A stretch of 64,000 bases of DNA, taken from the NCBI RefSeq assembly GCF_019693445.1, contig NZ_JAHRBL010000001.1, positions 558,001-622,000 on the forward strand, given 5' to 3'. Made by a program: the position numbers and the translations under genes. Each line of letters begins with the position of its first letter. Position 1 is the first letter of the stretch. This DNA is from Deinococcus aquaedulcis. Its GTDB lineage: Bacteria; Deinococcota; Deinococci; Deinococcales; Deinococcaceae. The notes under the pieces were generated by a model, which worked only from the letters and a program-made list of their open reading frames with translations, was not told the DNA's origin and ran no database searches. Of this stretch, positions 45,777-54,397 are shown one piece after another.

Positions 45777-45934
45777 AGCCCGGCTGGGCGCTGGGGGCCT
45801 TTCGCCCATAATCACACCGACCCTCCAAAAGCAAGCCTGTTTCCTGGCTGGGGTCGGCTCTAGCGTGGGGGCACCTCGAAATTCAGGTGTCACGAGGCGC
45901 GGCAGGCGGCTTGCCCCTGCCCGGAAGGAGACAT

Positions 45935-46075
45935 ATGTTCAAGAAAGCAGTGTTTGCAGTGGTGGCGGCCCTGGTGCTGGGCGGCAGTGTCAGTGCGTCC
46001 TATGGTTCCTTCCCCCCGCCCCGTGGTCCCGATGAGTGCGGTAAGCCCGGCTGGCCCCCCTGCCAGCTGAAATAA
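45935..46075 (+). CDS. small secreted peptide precursor
   Basis: A 46-residue ORF, MFKKAVFAVVAALVLGGSVS..., with a textbook signal peptide and a mature part of about 25 residues rich in Pro and Gly with two Cys (DECGKPGWPPC) that can form an eight-residue ring. GGAAGGAG lies before the ATG, so initiation is strong. A hairpin (45873-45890, CACCT/AGGTG) sits in its leader and a terminator follows. Function unknown; a secreted structural or signalling peptide is possible. Confidence 0.7.
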   Translation: MFKKAVFAVVAALVLGGSVSASYGSFPPPRGPDECGKPGWPPCQLK

Positions 46076-46096
46076 CCCCCGTATCCCCTGGGGGTT
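46074..46096 (+). terminator. hairpin after the small secreted peptide
   Basis: AACCCCC pairs with GGGGGTT around a 7-nt loop, starting at the last bases of the stop codon region. No T run beyond TT. Confidence 0.5.
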
Positions 46097-46243
46097 GGCG
46101 CCCAGACCGCGCCATGCACTGAGTGACTGCTACAGGCCGCCTCCAGCTGGGGGCGGCCTGCGGCGTGCTAGGGGAGGGGGCTGCCCTCTCCCCGTGCTTT
46201 CAGGGGACAGGGTCAGCCACAGCCATCCTCACGGCGAATGCTT
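46097..46243. other. non-coding spacer
   Basis: No gene or clear signal is visible between the peptide terminator and repeat copy 3. Confidence 0.4.
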
Positions 46244-46425
46244 CATACGGACTGCCGTCCATGTCCGTCACCTCCAGAAAAGAACTGGCTGTTCCCCGCC
46301 GTCGGCGCTGTTCCAGCCCGATTCCCGGAAATCCGTTCCTTTTCCTGCTCCCTCTGCTGCGCAGCTGGCTCAGTCCGGTCGGAAAAATTACGTCACACGT
46401 TACGGATTTTTCGGAAGTCGTATTA
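46244..46425 (-). repeat. 183-bp stop-anchored repeat, copy 3
   Basis: Read from the stop of the PAS kinase gene: begins TAATACGACTTCCGAAAAA and ends CGGCAGTCCGTAT, the best-matching terminal inverted repeats of the three. The first three bases are the kinase stop codon. About two thirds of the interior is shared with copies 1 and 2. Confidence 0.85.
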
Positions 46426-48759
46426 GACACCCAGCTGTTCTGCCGGTGCGGGCGGCGTCTCGGCCTCGCCGGCAGCCCCGGGGAAGGTCACGGTGAAGGT
46501 GGTGCCCTGGCCCAGCCGGGTGTCCACCAGAATGTCGCCGCCAAAGTGCCCGGTCACGATGTCGTGGATGATCGACAGGCCCAGACCCGTGCCCTTGCCC
46601 ACCTCCTTGGTGGTGAACATGGGCTCGAAAATGCGCCCCAGCACGTCTTCGGGAATGCCGCTGCCGGTGTCTTCAACCTCCAGGGTGCGCACGCCTTCCC
46701 GCACGGCAAACCGCACCGTCACGTCGGCGCCGTGCGGGCAGGCGTGAATGGCATTCACCACCAGATTGGTTACCACCTGGGTCAGGCGGCCCGGCTCGCC
46801 CTGCAGGGTCACGCCTTCGCGGGGGCGCTCGAACAGCAGGTTCACCTTGGCGGCGCGGGCCTCGTGGGCCAGCATGGTCAGGGTGTCTTCCACGCCCGCC
46901 ACAGCGTCAAAGGTGCGGCGCTGCGAGACGGTGTCGCGGGTGTGGCCACGGATCTTGCGGATAAAGTCGCCAATCCGGGTCAGGTTGCGCTGCGCGGCGT
47001 CAATGCTGGTGTTCAGTTCGCGCGCAATCTCGCGGTGGTCGTCATCGGTCACCTCGGGGTGGCCCACCGAATCCCGGTATTCCTGGGCCAGCCGCGTGGC
47101 TTCGTGCAGTTCGTTCAGGGTGGCGGCCAGCGGCGTGTTGATCTCGTGGGCCAGGCCGGCGGTCAGGCGCCCCAGCCCGGCCAGCTTCTCACTGGACAGC
47201 AGCCGCGCCTGACTGGCCTGCAGCGCGGCCTCGGCGGCCCGGCGCTCGCTGATGTCGCGCTCTATGCTGAGCAGCATTTCGCGGCCCTGCAGCGTCACCA
47301 GCGCGAGGTTGATCTCGACCGGGTAGATGGAGCCGTCGCGGCGCAGGTGCTCGGCTTCAAAGCGCAGTCGGCCACTTTCGCGCACCCGCTGGCGGAATGT
47401 CTCGTTGGCCACCGGATCGGCCAGCAGTGCCTCGCCGTTGGGTAGCGACACGTAGGTGCTCTGGCCAATCAGTTCTTCGCGGACATAGCCCCGGTTCTGG
47501 GCGGCCACCTCGTTGCACTGCACAATCGGCATGTCGCCGGAGAAGTCCACCAGCGTCACGGCGTCCGGCGAGGCCTCGAACAGCACCTCGAAAGTGCGGC
47601 GGCTTTCTTTCAGGGCCTGCTCGGACTGCACCCAGTCGGTCACGTCGCGCGAGTTCATCACCATGCCCTGGATATCCGGGTCGTCCAGCAGGTTGGTGGC
47701 CACCCATTCCAGCCAGCGGTACTGGCCGTCGCTGCGGCGAAAGCGGCTGGTCAGGCGCGAGGTCGCGCCCGGGCCGCCGAACACCGCCTTGGCGAACTCG
47801 GCGCGAATGGCTTCGTGTTCGTCCGGGTGCATGTAGTTCAGGACCTGCTCCCCCAGGGCCTCTTCCTCGTCGTGACCCAGCACCGCCTGCATCGCCGGGC
47901 TGGCATAGCGCACCTTGCCGCTGGGGCTGATCACCGTCAGCAGATCGCTGCTGCGCTGCACCAGCGCCCGGAAGCGCCGTTCGCTGGCCCGCAGGCGCGC
48001 CTCGGCCTGGAACCGGGCCGTGACATCGCGCACCATCAGCAGCGCCACGCCCGCGTCCGGGTCCAGCGACTCGGCCGAGAGCAGCACGTCGCGCACCTCG
48101 CCGTCGGCCCGGCGCCACTGGGCATGAATGTCGTGCACCGCTGCGCCCGCCTGTAGAGCGGCCTGCAGGGTGCGGGCCTGCGCGGGGTGCGGCCACAGCG
48201 CGTCGCCCTCGGGGGCTGTGGCGGGAAACACCGTATTCAGCGGCGCGCCCACCACCGCCCCAAACGCCGCGTTGGTCTGCTGAATCTCGCCGCAGCTGGG
48301 GGTCACCAGGGCCATGCCCATGGGGCTGGCCTGAAAGACCTTCTCGAAACGCGCCAGCGCAGCCGTCAGGGCGTCCTGCTGCGCCCGCTCGGCGGTGATA
48401 TCCAGCATGACCCCGCCCAGCGCCACCACCCGGCCGCCGTCCATCAGCGGCGTCACCAGGTCGCGCACCCACACGGTGCGGTCATCAGCGGCCAGAAAGC
48501 GGTATTCCACCGAGGTGGGTTCGCCCGTGGCAAGGCTGCCCGCGTGCGAGGCCAGCACCCGCTCGCGGTCCTCGGGGTGCAAGCGCTGCACCCACAGCCC
48601 CGGGGTGTTCAGCCACTCGTGCGGGGTAAAGCCCAGCAGCGTTTCCACCCAGGGCGACACGAAGGTGGCCCGCTTGGTCTGCGGGTCGGCTTCCCACACC
48701 ACGCCCTGCACCAGCGCGGCGAGGCGCGAGACCGTGCTCTGCTCGTTCAGCTGGGTCAT
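46423..48759 (-). CDS. multi-PAS sensor histidine kinase
   Basis: A soluble 778-residue kinase with no membrane segments. It carries four PAS/PAC units in tandem (about residues 10-125, 135-255, 260-390 and 395-510; for example GVVWEADPQTKRATFVSPW and DLLTVISPSGKVRYASPAM), then a HisKA-type domain with the phospho-His in GRLTAGLAHEINTPLAATL and an HATPase_c domain (VVTNLVVNAIHACP; DTGSGIPEDVLGRIF; GKGTGLGLSIIHDIV). The ATG at 48759 lies 10 nt after the stop of the diguanylate cyclase regulator gene, so they are one operon. Its TAA is the first codon of repeat copy 3. Confidence 0.9.
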   Translation of the reverse strand: MTQLNEQSTVSRLAALVQGVVWEADPQTKRATFVSPWVETLLGFTPHEWLNTPGLWVQRLHPEDRERVLASHAGSLATGEPTSVEYRFLAADDRTVWVRDLVTPLMDGGRVVALGGVMLDITAERAQQDALTAALARFEKVFQASPMGMALVTPSCGEIQQTNAAFGAVVGAPLNTVFPATAPEGDALWPHPAQARTLQAALQAGAAVHDIHAQWRRADGEVRDVLLSAESLDPDAGVALLMVRDVTARFQAEARLRASERRFRALVQRSSDLLTVISPSGKVRYASPAMQAVLGHDEEEALGEQVLNYMHPDEHEAIRAEFAKAVFGGPGATSRLTSRFRRSDGQYRWLEWVATNLLDDPDIQGMVMNSRDVTDWVQSEQALKESRRTFEVLFEASPDAVTLVDFSGDMPIVQCNEVAAQNRGYVREELIGQSTYVSLPNGEALLADPVANETFRQRVRESGRLRFEAEHLRRDGSIYPVEINLALVTLQGREMLLSIERDISERRAAEAALQASQARLLSSEKLAGLGRLTAGLAHEINTPLAATLNELHEATRLAQEYRDSVGHPEVTDDDHREIARELNTSIDAAQRNLTRIGDFIRKIRGHTRDTVSQRRTFDAVAGVEDTLTMLAHEARAAKVNLLFERPREGVTLQGEPGRLTQVVTNLVVNAIHACPHGADVTVRFAVREGVRTLEVEDTGSGIPEDVLGRIFEPMFTTKEVGKGTGLGLSIIHDIVTGHFGGDILVDTRLGQGTTFTVTFPGAAGEAETPPAPAEQLGV

Positions 48760-48769
48760 GGGTGCGCCC

Positions 48770-50191
48770 TCAGCCGCCCTCGCCGGCCCCGACCAGCGCG
48801 CCGGCCACCTGCACGCGGTTGCGCCCGCTCGCCTTGGCGGCGTACAGCGCCTCGTCGGTCTGGGCCAGCAGCGCGGCGGCGCCCGGCATGGCCCCGCTGC
48901 CGCCCGGGTCGGTGGCCACGCCAATGCTGGCGGTCACCTGCACGGTCCGGCCTTCCCAGTCCAGGCGCAGCGCGGCGATGTGCTCGCGCAGGCGCTCGGC
49001 CAGCACGCGCGCGCCCTCCGGGCTGGTGTGGGGCAGCAGCACCGCCAGTTCCTCGCCGCCGTAGCGCGCCGCCAGATCAGTGCCGCGCACCTTCTCGCGC
49101 AGCGCCGCGCCCAGGCGGCGCAGCAGGGCGTCGCCGGCCAGATGCCCGTAGGTGTCGTTCACCCGCTTGAAGTGATCGACGTCAATGAGCATGACGCTGG
49201 TGGGGTGGCCGTGGCGGGCGCCCAGCCGCAGCGCCTCGTCCAGCCGCCCAGCCCAGGCGCGGCGGTTCATCAGGCCGGTCAGATCGTCGGTGGTCGCCAG
49301 TTCAAAGAGCTGCACGTTCTGAATCGCCACGGCGGCCTGGGCGGCAAAGACCTCCAGCAGTGTCAGGTCTGCCTGCGCGGCGGCGGGCGCGGCGAGGTCC
49401 ACCAGCACCACGCCCACGTTGCGGTCCCCCACCTGCAGCGGCAGGGTGGTCAGCGGCTCGCGGCTGGGGCGCCCGCACTGCGCGGCCTGCACCACGGCCT
49501 GCCGTTCGGGGTCGCCCAGATCGTGCCACTGCCGCCCCTCAAAGCGCCCGGTGGCCACCCGCACCTCAAAGGCCTGATCGCTGGGCACCGCCAGCAGGCT
49601 GCCGGGGTGGGCGCTGTCGGTGTGGGCGCCGGGCACCACCGCCACACAGGCCCCCGAAAAGCCCAGGATGCCCTGCAGCTGCAGCAGAATGCCGCGCAGC
49701 AGTTCGTCCAGCGATTGCAGGCGGTGCAGCTGCGGCGCGGCCTGCAGAATGTGGTTCAGGCCGTCGCGCGAGGCCAGGATCGCCTTGACGTGGCGGTGCG
49801 CCTTCAGGGCCGCGTCCACCCACACCAGCAGTTTGTCGGGGCCCTCGGATTTGTCGTGGTAGCCCTGAATATCCAGGTCGCGCAGCATGTCGCGCGGCGG
49901 GCGCTCCGAGGCGTAGCCGGTCTGCAGCACCACCTGCAGCCCGTGCCCACGCGCGCGCAGTTCGCGCACCACGTCCTCGCCGGTCATCCCGGCCATGAAG
50001 TAGTCCAGCAGCATCAGGTGGACGTCGTGTTCTTTCACCAGCCGCAGGGCTTCCTCGCCGCCGTCGGCGGTCAGGACTGTGTGACCGCAACTGCGCAGCA
50101 GCCGCGCCACCGTGCCGCGCAGCTCGGCGTCGTCGTCCACCACCAGGACTGTGTGGCCACTGCTGGCCTGCTGCTGGCTCAGGCGGGCCAT
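48770..50191 (-). CDS. response regulator with GAF and GGDEF domains (diguanylate cyclase)
   Basis: The 473-residue product has a receiver domain (LVVDDDAELRGTVARL; phospho-Asp in LMLLDYFMAGMTGEDV), a GAF domain in the middle, and a GGDEF domain with the active-site loop RYGGEELAVLL, so c-di-GMP synthesis is expected. The inhibitory I-site RxxD (RGTD) is intact, five residues before GGEEL. ATG 50191 is chosen for its AGGGG ribosome site at 5 nt; an ATG at 50206 is also in frame. The first ATG after the -10 box is out of frame (see 50179-50226). Confidence 0.9.
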   Translation of the reverse strand: MARLSQQQASSGHTVLVVDDDAELRGTVARLLRSCGHTVLTADGGEEALRLVKEHDVHLMLLDYFMAGMTGEDVVRELRARGHGLQVVLQTGYASERPPRDMLRDLDIQGYHDKSEGPDKLLVWVDAALKAHRHVKAILASRDGLNHILQAAPQLHRLQSLDELLRGILLQLQGILGFSGACVAVVPGAHTDSAHPGSLLAVPSDQAFEVRVATGRFEGRQWHDLGDPERQAVVQAAQCGRPSREPLTTLPLQVGDRNVGVVLVDLAAPAAAQADLTLLEVFAAQAAVAIQNVQLFELATTDDLTGLMNRRAWAGRLDEALRLGARHGHPTSVMLIDVDHFKRVNDTYGHLAGDALLRRLGAALREKVRGTDLAARYGGEELAVLLPHTSPEGARVLAERLREHIAALRLDWEGRTVQVTASIGVATDPGGSGAMPGAAALLAQTDEALYAAKASGRNRVQVAGALVGAGEGG

Positions 50192-50238
50192 AGGCACCCC
50201 TGGCATGACACTGCTGTTCTGACCATGGGCGCACTTTA
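50179..50238 (-). promoter_or_regulatory. promoter and 15-codon upstream ORF of the GGDEF-regulator operon
   Basis: TAAAGT (50238-50233) is followed at 6 nt by ATG 50226, which opens MVRTAVSCQGCLWPA and stops TGA at 50179-50181. The regulator ATG (50191) lies inside this frame. The spacing is that of a leaderless gene. Confidence 0.45.
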
Positions 50239-50299
50239 ACGTTGGGGTTCTGGCAGGGTTCTTGCAACGTGAAACGGTTGAGAAAGGTGAAGTGTCCAT

Positions 50300-50713
50300 G
50301 GGGACCGGAGGCGGGCCCTGCGGCCTGTGTCGTGGTCAGGCGGCGCCCTGAAGTCCTCACCCGGTTGCAGCGGCGGCGCGTTTCATGCCAGGGCTAATAG
50401 CCTGTGAATGCTGCCTGGGCCGCTGTTTTTATGGGTATTCACTGTGTTGTGAACAGGGCCTTCGCTCAAGGGTGCGAACAGTTTTCAAGCCCGATGAATA
50501 TGGAGAAGGCGAGAACGTCGTCTGGAACGCTTGACTCGGTGACCTCCCTCCGGTACGCCGCGCTGCACGACTCAACCTCTGCGGCGCGGCGCTGTGAGTC
50601 CCCCGCAAGGGAGGGGTAAAAACAGAGCGCTTGTTGAGCAGCGCCGTACAGAATTTCAAAACTGTCCGAACCATTGTTGCTGGTGCCTATTGGTACTCCC
50701 CTGGATTCCACGC
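50300..50713. other. non-coding spacer with a long imperfect inverted repeat
   Basis: No gene is credible. CCTCCCT (50543-50549) pairs with AGGGAGG (50608-50614), and inside it GCCGCGC (50557-50563) pairs with GCGCGGC (50584-50590). The roughly 72-nt structure is downstream of the mntH/121-residue pair and could terminate that transcript. Confidence 0.45.
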
Positions 50714-51079
50714 TCAATCGGGGCGCAGCGGTCCCAGCACGGTTGGCGGCAGCCCTGGGGCTTCCAGCGTCAATTGATCTCCATGCACCACAAACGTCGC
50801 GTGCCGGTTGCCGAGCAGCGGCCACCAGTCCCAAACGCAGGAGATGATCATGTCCTGAAGGCCGCTCAGCAAGTGTTCGGCGTCTCGTGGATAGGTCAGG
50901 AAATCGTAGCCCTGCCACGCCCAGAGCCCACCGCACCCCACCCCCACTTCCCCGGGCGTGATCTCCAACTTGATCCCTGGGGGCAGCAGAGGCGCCAGTA
51001 GGCTCAGCAGTTGAGAGGCGTCGTCGGCGGTCATCGAGTCGCCTGTTGGCTGGTCATCAGGACACCGGTTATCCGTCAT
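50714..51079 (-). CDS. uncharacterised protein coupled to mntH
   Basis: Not recognised. The 121-residue product has no signal peptide or membrane segment. It has a helical N-terminus (ASQLLSLLAPLLPPGIKLE) and a Trp-rich beta segment (GGLWAWQGYDFLTYP; CVWDWWPLLGN). Its ATG overlaps the mntH stop (ATGA), so it is expressed with the manganese transporter, which is the only hint to its role. Confidence 0.65.
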   Translation of the reverse strand: MTDNRCPDDQPTGDSMTADDASQLLSLLAPLLPPGIKLEITPGEVGVGCGGLWAWQGYDFLTYPRDAEHLLSGLQDMIISCVWDWWPLLGNRHATFVVHGDQLTLEAPGLPPTVLGPLRPD

Positions 51080-52404
51080 CCGCTAAACGTCTCCCACAGC
51101 AGGTAGGCGTTCAGGCCGATGATCACGGCCGCGCACAGCCAGCCGGCCGCGCGCACCAGGGGGCGGCTGACCAGCACGCCCATCAGGTCGCGCCGCGCGG
51201 TGAACAGCAAGAGCGGCACCAGGGCGAACGGCACCCCGAAACTCAGGACCACCTGCGAGAGCACCAGCACGCGGGTGGGGTCCAGCCCCAGCAGAATAAC
51301 CACGAAGGCGGGCAGCATGGTCACCGTGCGGCGCAGCCACAGCGGAATGGTAAAGCGCACGAAACCCTGCATGATCACCTGCCCGGCCATGGTGCCCACG
51401 GCGCTGCTGCTCAGACCGCTGGCCAGCAGGGCCAGGGCAAAGGCCACCGCCGCCGCCGGGCCCAGCAGCGGGGTTAGGGTCTGGTAGGCGGTTTCCAGGT
51501 TGCCCGCGTCCTCAATGTTCTTGCCGTAAAAGGTGGCAGCGGCCACCGCCAGCATGCTCATGTTGATCAGCCCGGCCAGCCCCATAGAGACCACCACGTC
51601 AATGCGGTTCAGACGGCTTAAGCGCCGTTTTTCCTCGTCGTTGCGGGTGGGAATGCGGCCCTGGGTCAGGGCGGAATGCAGGTAGATCACGTGGGGCATG
51701 ACGGTGGCCCCGATGATCCCCACCGCTAGATACACGCCCTCTGGCCCCGGAAAGCTGGGCACAAACCCCGGCCCCAGCGCCGAGAGCGCCGGCCGGGCCA
51801 GCACGAACTGCGTCAGGTACGCCACCCCGATCACCAGCACGAACCCGCCAATGGCCAGTTCCAGCGGGCGAAAGCCGCGCCGCTGCAGCGTCAGCAGCCA
51901 GAAGGTCACCACCCCGGTGATCGCCGCGCCCCAGATCAGCGGCAGCCCCGTGAGCAGGTGAATGGCCAGCGCGGCGCCCAGAAACTCGGCCAGATCAGTC
52001 GCCATGGCCACGATTTCGGCCTGCACCCAGTAAAACCACACCACCGGCCGGGGCCACTGGTCGCGGATGGTTTCGGGCAGGTTGCGCCCACTGGCAATGC
52101 CCAGCTTGGCGCTGAGGTTCTGAATGAGCATGGCCATCAGGTTGGCCGCCAGGATCACCCACAGCAGGGCGTACCCAAACTGCGCGCCGCCCTGAATATT
52201 CGTGGCGAAGTTCCCCGGGTCCATGTAGGCCACCGAAGCCACCACCGCCGGCCCCAGAAACGGCAGCACCCGCCCCAGGCCGCGCCGCCCGTGCTCGCCG
52301 GAGAGCACCGCCTGGGCCCGGCGGGTCATGCGGGCGTCGAGGTGGTCACTCGGGGCTTCTGGCGCCTGGGGCGCGCGGGCGCCGTCGGGCGGGGCAGGCG
52401 ACAT
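51076..52404 (-). CDS. mntH: Nramp-family manganese transporter MntH
   Basis: A proton-coupled Mn2+ importer with 11 membrane segments, 442 residues. The Nramp metal-site motif DPGNFATN is in helix 1 (AYMDPGNFATNIQGG) and its partner MPHVIYLHSAL is in helix 6. Manganese uptake supports the high Mn/Fe ratio associated with Deinococcus resistance to oxidation. ATG 52404 has TAGGGT 7 nt upstream. No obvious DtxR or Mur-type operator is seen. It is divergent from serA with 144 bp between. Confidence 0.95.
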   Translation of the reverse strand: MSPAPPDGARAPQAPEAPSDHLDARMTRRAQAVLSGEHGRRGLGRVLPFLGPAVVASVAYMDPGNFATNIQGGAQFGYALLWVILAANLMAMLIQNLSAKLGIASGRNLPETIRDQWPRPVVWFYWVQAEIVAMATDLAEFLGAALAIHLLTGLPLIWGAAITGVVTFWLLTLQRRGFRPLELAIGGFVLVIGVAYLTQFVLARPALSALGPGFVPSFPGPEGVYLAVGIIGATVMPHVIYLHSALTQGRIPTRNDEEKRRLSRLNRIDVVVSMGLAGLINMSMLAVAAATFYGKNIEDAGNLETAYQTLTPLLGPAAAVAFALALLASGLSSSAVGTMAGQVIMQGFVRFTIPLWLRRTVTMLPAFVVILLGLDPTRVLVLSQVVLSFGVPFALVPLLLFTARRDLMGVLVSRPLVRAAGWLCAAVIIGLNAYLLWETFSG

Positions 52405-52417
52405 GGGCCCCACCCTA
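52402..52417 (-). promoter_or_regulatory. leaderless promoter of mntH
   Basis: TAGGGT (52417-52412), 7-nt gap, ATG (52404). Confidence 0.65.
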
Positions 52418-52535
52418 GGCCCGCGCCCACGCGGCTGTCTACCGGGACGCCGCTTGAGCAAACCCTGAGGCTGGGGCGTCGGCCCTGGGCTCCTTTCCCC
52501 CTAGCCAAATCCCCGCCGGGCGGCCCCGGGGCCCG

Positions 52536-52551
52536 TACCCTGAACCCCATG
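52536..52551 (+). promoter_or_regulatory. leaderless promoter of serA
   Basis: TACCCT (52536-52541), 7-nt gap, ATG (52549). Confidence 0.65.
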
Positions 52552-54177
52552 ACCGCTCCTGCCCCTGCCCCGGCCCAAGAGGCGCGTCCGGCGCCGCTGC
52601 GCGTGCTCATCTGCGACGAGATGAACCCCGGCGAGCTGCAGCACGAGGGCTTTGAGATTGACTACGAGGGCAACATGGCGCGCGAGGAGACCCTGCGCCG
52701 CCTGCCGAATTACGACGCCCTGATCACCCGCAGCCGCACCCGCGTGGATCGCGAACTCATTGACGCGGCGGGCCCGCGCTTGAAGGTGATCGGGCGCGGC
52801 GGCGTGGGCGTGGACAACATTGATCTGGATTACGCCAGCCTGCGCGGGCTGCTGATCCTGAACGCGCCCGAAAGCAACAACGTCTCGGCAGCCGAACTGG
52901 CGGTCATGCACCTCATGGCGGCGGCGCGCGGCCTGACCCGCTCGGACCGCAAGACCCGCGCGGGCGACTGGGATCGCAAGTTCCTGGGCATGGAGCTGAA
53001 GGACAAGACCCTGGGCATCGTGGGCCTGGGCCGCATCGGCTCGATTGTGGCGGACCGCGCCCAGGGCCTGCGCATGCGGGTGGTGGCCTACGACCCCTAC
53101 GTCCCCGAGAGCAAATTCGAGCGCCTGGGCGTGACGCGCGCCGCCACGCTGGACGAGCTGCTGGCGCAGGTGGACGCCCTGACCGTACATACCCCCCTGA
53201 CCGAGGAAACGCGAGGCATGATCGGTGCCGAGCAGCTGGCGCGCCTGCGTCCCGGCGCCATTGCCGTGAACGCGGCGCGCGGCGGGATCATTGACGAGCA
53301 GGCTCTGGTGGACGCGCTGGGGTCTGGCCATCTGTTCGCCGCCGGGGTGGACGTGTTTGAAGACGAGCCCCCGGCCCCCGACCACCCGTTCCTGGGCGCG
53401 CCCAATCTGGGCATCACCGCGCACCTGGGCGCCAACACCGCCGAGGCGCAGGAGCGGGTGGGCGCCGAAATCGTCTCGCGCGTGCTGGCGGCCCTGCAGG
53501 GCGATGTGAGCAAGGGCGCGGTCAACGCCCCGGCCCTGGACGCCAAGACCCTGGAGGCCCTGGGCGGCTACCTGACCCTGGGCGAGAAGCTGGGGCGCAT
53601 TCTGGCGCAGCTGCTGCCCGGCGCCCACGACTTAGAGGTGACCTTCCGGGGCGAATTCCCCGCCGACCCTGCCCCGGTGGTGACCAGCGCGCTGGTGGGC
53701 TACCTGTCCGGCCACACCGACGAAACGCCGAACATGATCAACGCCCGCGCCCTGGCCCGGGAACGCGGCCTGAATATCGCCGTTCGTGAGGAAACCGAAA
53801 GCCCCGACTACCAGACCGAAGTGATTGTGCGCCTCACCAGCGGCGGCGGCGGTGAAAAGCAGCGCACCCGCACGGTGGGCGGCACAGTGTTTGGCCGCAG
53901 TCCCCGCCTGACCCGCCTGCGTGATTTCCGCGTGGAACTGGAACCCGAAGGCCACATCCTGATCGCCAGCAACCAGGACAAGCCGGGCGCCGTGGCCAAG
54001 CTCTCGGCGCTGCTGGGCGGCTGGGGCGTGAACATTGCCGGGATGGCTCTGGGCCGCGCGCAGAAGGGCGGGCAGGCCCTCTTTACCCTCACCCTGGACG
54101 ACGGCCTGAGCCCCGAGCAACTGGCGCAGGTGCGCGCCCTGGATGTGATTGACAGCGCGTATCTGGTGCGGGTGTAG
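52549..54177 (+). CDS. serA: D-3-phosphoglycerate dehydrogenase
   Basis: The first enzyme of serine synthesis, NAD-dependent. The 542-residue product has the nucleotide loop LGIVGLGRIGSIVAD, the catalytic Arg in NAARGGIIDEQALV, Glu in VDVFEDEPP and His in ITAHLGANTAEAQ (the usual TPH reads TAH). It continues with an allosteric substrate-binding domain and a C-terminal ACT domain (GHILIASNQDKPGAVAKLSA), so it is the long type I form that is often serine-inhibited. ATG 52549 has a leaderless promoter. Its 3' end abuts an octad array. Confidence 0.96.
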   Translation: MTAPAPAPAQEARPAPLRVLICDEMNPGELQHEGFEIDYEGNMAREETLRRLPNYDALITRSRTRVDRELIDAAGPRLKVIGRGGVGVDNIDLDYASLRGLLILNAPESNNVSAAELAVMHLMAAARGLTRSDRKTRAGDWDRKFLGMELKDKTLGIVGLGRIGSIVADRAQGLRMRVVAYDPYVPESKFERLGVTRAATLDELLAQVDALTVHTPLTEETRGMIGAEQLARLRPGAIAVNAARGGIIDEQALVDALGSGHLFAAGVDVFEDEPPAPDHPFLGAPNLGITAHLGANTAEAQERVGAEIVSRVLAALQGDVSKGAVNAPALDAKTLEALGGYLTLGEKLGRILAQLLPGAHDLEVTFRGEFPADPAPVVTSALVGYLSGHTDETPNMINARALARERGLNIAVREETESPDYQTEVIVRLTSGGGGEKQRTRTVGGTVFGRSPRLTRLRDFRVELEPEGHILIASNQDKPGAVAKLSALLGGWGVNIAGMALGRAQKGGQALFTLTLDDGLSPEQLAQVRALDVIDSAYLVRV

Positions 54178-54182
54178 GAGGG

Positions 54183-54211
54183 GTCGAGGGGTCTAGAAGT
54201 CGGGGGTCGAG
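54183..54211 (+). repeat. GTCGAG-type octad array x4 at the 3' end of serA
   Basis: Units GTCGAG, GTCTAG, GTCGGG, GTCGAG start at 54183, 54191, 54199 and 54206, a period of 8, 8 and 7 bp. It faces the reverse array at 54353-54382 across the convergent spacer. Confidence 0.8.
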
Positions 54212-54221
54212 AAACGGCAGG

Positions 54222-54252
54222 GGGCCGAGGGGTGTACCACCCGAATCGGCCC
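54222..54252. terminator. hairpin between the octad arrays
   Basis: GGGCCGA pairs with TCGGCCC, with GGGTG/CACCC as an inner stem. Confidence 0.5.
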
Positions 54253-54352
54253 ATTGCGGCCTCCTATGTGACGGGCCGCCGGGGCATCGGGTCCAGGCAA
54301 TAAGGCTGGCCCTGGCGCGAACCGTGGAGCTGCAGAGGGCCACACGCTGAGT

Positions 54353-54382
54353 CTCGACCACTCGACACCTCGACTTCTCGAC
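54353..54382 (-). repeat. GTCGAG-type octad array x4 at the 3' end of the CoA-disulfide reductase gene
   Basis: CTCGAC starts at 54353, 54361, 54369 and 54377, an exact 8-bp period; on the minus strand it reads GTCGAG four times. It ends 16 nt from the stop of the minus-strand gene at 54398. Confidence 0.82.
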
Positions 54383-54397
54383 CTCCCCAATGTCCCC

